Assembly (NCBI GenBank): GCA_964494475.1
Contig: CAZBRS010000010.1
Span: 1 to 64,000, forward strand
Direction: 5' to 3'
DNA: 64,000 nucleotides
From: CAZBRS01 sp964494475
GTDB lineage: Bacteria > Myxococcota_A > UBA9042 > CAZBRS01
The position numbers and the translations under genes are program-made. Position 1 is the stretch's first letter; each line of letters starts with the position of its first letter. Below are positions 63,322 through 64,000 of the stretch, piece after piece. The notes below the pieces were generated by a model, which saw only the letters and a list, made by a program, of their open reading frames with translations, was not told the origin of the DNA and did not search any database.

Positions 63322-63349
63322 GTCCAGAACCCGTTTCGGTGGCGAGCAG

Positions 63350-63378
63350 AGGGTAGTCGAGACGAACCGAACGATCAA
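63350..63378 (-). promoter_or_regulatory. Candidate promoter for nadE and the dehydratase-like genes
   Basis: TTGATC (63378-63373), a 17-base spacer and TACCCT (63355-63350), about 29 bases before the start. Confidence 0.5.
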
Positions 63379-63474
63379 GGCTCGACGCCGGCGCGCCGGT
63401 CCGGGGCGAGCCGGCGGGGGGAGGAGCCGCCTCCAGAGCCGTTCTGCCCCTCCACGGACGCATCCTTAGCTTCG

Positions 63475-63490
63475 CATAAGATACATTATG
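63475..63490. promoter_or_regulatory. AT-rich inverted repeat, possible operator
   Basis: CATAA and TTATG arms of five bases flank GATACA, in an AT-rich patch (about 63465-63497) unusual for this G+C-rich region. It lies between the divergent nadE and FHA promoters, upstream of both. Confidence 0.35.
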
Positions 63491-63506
63491 TTAACCTGAC
63501 TCGGTA

Positions 63507-63535
63507 TTGCGTGTGGGGGGGGGCTGGCTTACAAT
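63507..63535 (+). promoter_or_regulatory. Candidate promoter for the FHA gene, with a G9 tract in the spacer
   Basis: TTGCGT (63507-63512), a 17-base spacer containing nine consecutive G (63515-63523), and TACAAT (63530-63535). The start codon follows 27 bases later. Confidence 0.6.
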
Positions 63536-63562
63536 CCGTCGAACCGAACGGAGGGCTCTCCG

Positions 63563-64000
63563 GTGGCTCGCCTCTACTACTTCAACGAAGAACGCGTCGA
63601 ATGCGTCGTCGAGGTGCCCACCGACGGGAGCCCCGTCGTCGTGGGTCGCCTTCCGGGATTGCCGATCGTCACGCGCAACATCACGGTGTCGCGTCGTCAC
63701 GGTGAGTTCCGCGCCGTCGGCGGACGCTACGTCTTCAAGGATCTCGGCAGCTCCAACGGTTGCTTCTTCGGCGGGCAGCGCGTAGCCGAGCGCGTGCTCG
63801 AAGACGGCGATCGCGTGTACTGCGGAAACTTCGAGGTTCGCTTCGAGCACACCTCGCTGCCCGAGGCCGAGCCCATGTGGGAGGAGCCTGCGGTCTCGTC
63901 CCACGCCATCTCCGACTACGAGGAGGCCCCGGACGTCGTCGAGGCCGAGCCGCAGGTCGTCCACGACGACGTCCCCGAACCGCTCGACCTGCTCGACGCC
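63563..64000 (+). CDS. FHA-domain protein, truncated by the window edge
   Basis: At least 146 residues. Residues about 20-95 form a forkhead-associated domain: VVVGRLPG (the usual GR motif), VSRRHGEF (S-R-x-H) and DLGSSNGCFFGG (SSNG), the three phosphothreonine-binding landmarks. After it comes an acidic Glu/Asp/Val/Pro stretch. FHA domains read serine/threonine kinase signalling, which is rich in Myxococcota. The GTG start follows GGAGGG. What the rest of the protein contains lies beyond the window. Confidence 0.88.
   Translation, partial: MARLYYFNEERVECVVEVPTDGSPVVVGRLPGLPIVTRNITVSRRHGEFRAVGGRYVFKDLGSSNGCFFGGQRVAERVLEDGDRVYCGNFEVRFEHTSLPEAEPMWEEPAVSSHAISDYEEAPDVVEAEPQVVHDDVPEPLDLLDA

Overview
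The window is a very G+C-rich chromosomal segment (near 70% by eye), densely coded, with intergenic gaps mostly under 200 bases. It has no insertion sequence, phage gene or CRISPR array. The best guess is a Myxococcota (former Deltaproteobacteria) chromosome. Signs of this are a secreted protein with a MYXO-CTERM-like tail (2564-4387), lipoproteins with long Ala/Asp/Pro linkers after the lipobox (17701-21266), a regulator with a degenerate J-domain (54088-55353), and receiver, PilZ and FHA signalling proteins. The exact lineage cannot be settled from sequence alone.

Layout: 1-1626 carries, on the minus strand, tRNA-Ser(GGA), the SRP RNA and a truncated dnaX. At 1627-9641 are a receiver-only regulator, two exported proteins, an antiporter/radical SAM/TauE operon and acs. 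At 9727-15123 is a four-gene operon from a repeat lipoprotein through a glycosyltransferase and a metallo-beta-lactamase-fold protein to an OmpA-type protein. It diverges from tatB-tatC-PilZ (15219-17669). Next come two lipoproteins (17701-21266), a lemA/TPM cluster (21273-23319), two exported unknowns and a peroxiredoxin (23522-25842), and a glycyl-radical-enzyme operon (25829-30140). At 30270-40362 are an RpoD-like sigma factor, a YyaL-type protein, an EF-G, an ECF sigma factor with its probable anti-sigma factor, and several small enzymes.

The most unusual part is 41302-46174: two radical SAM proteins, two paralogous HypB-like P-loop proteins and a soluble ABC ATPase, the last four in one overlapping operon. 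It reads like a maturation machine for a metal or modified cofactor, with no target gene beside it. Acyltransferase, dipeptidase and MFS genes follow. At 49763-55353 are an S41 protease, a COG0731-type radical SAM protein, a dehydrogenase and a DUF4388/J-like regulator. At 55415-63321 are a lytic transglycosylase, a DUF2804 protein, a fused HgdB-type/BadF-type protein with a second HgdB-like subunit, and nadE. A truncated FHA protein ends the window.

Genes that appear to work together are usually joined by 4-base ATGA/GTGA overlaps, implying translational coupling. Promoter-like elements recur as TTGNNN, 16-18 bases, TACNNT. Two divergent promoter pairs share DNA, and three genes have promoters placed so that transcription would begin at the start codon (leaderless mRNAs). 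The glycyl radical enzyme and the HgdB/BadF-type proteins suggest oxygen-sensitive metabolism, which together with acs and periplasmic peroxide defence points to a facultative lifestyle. That last point is inference.
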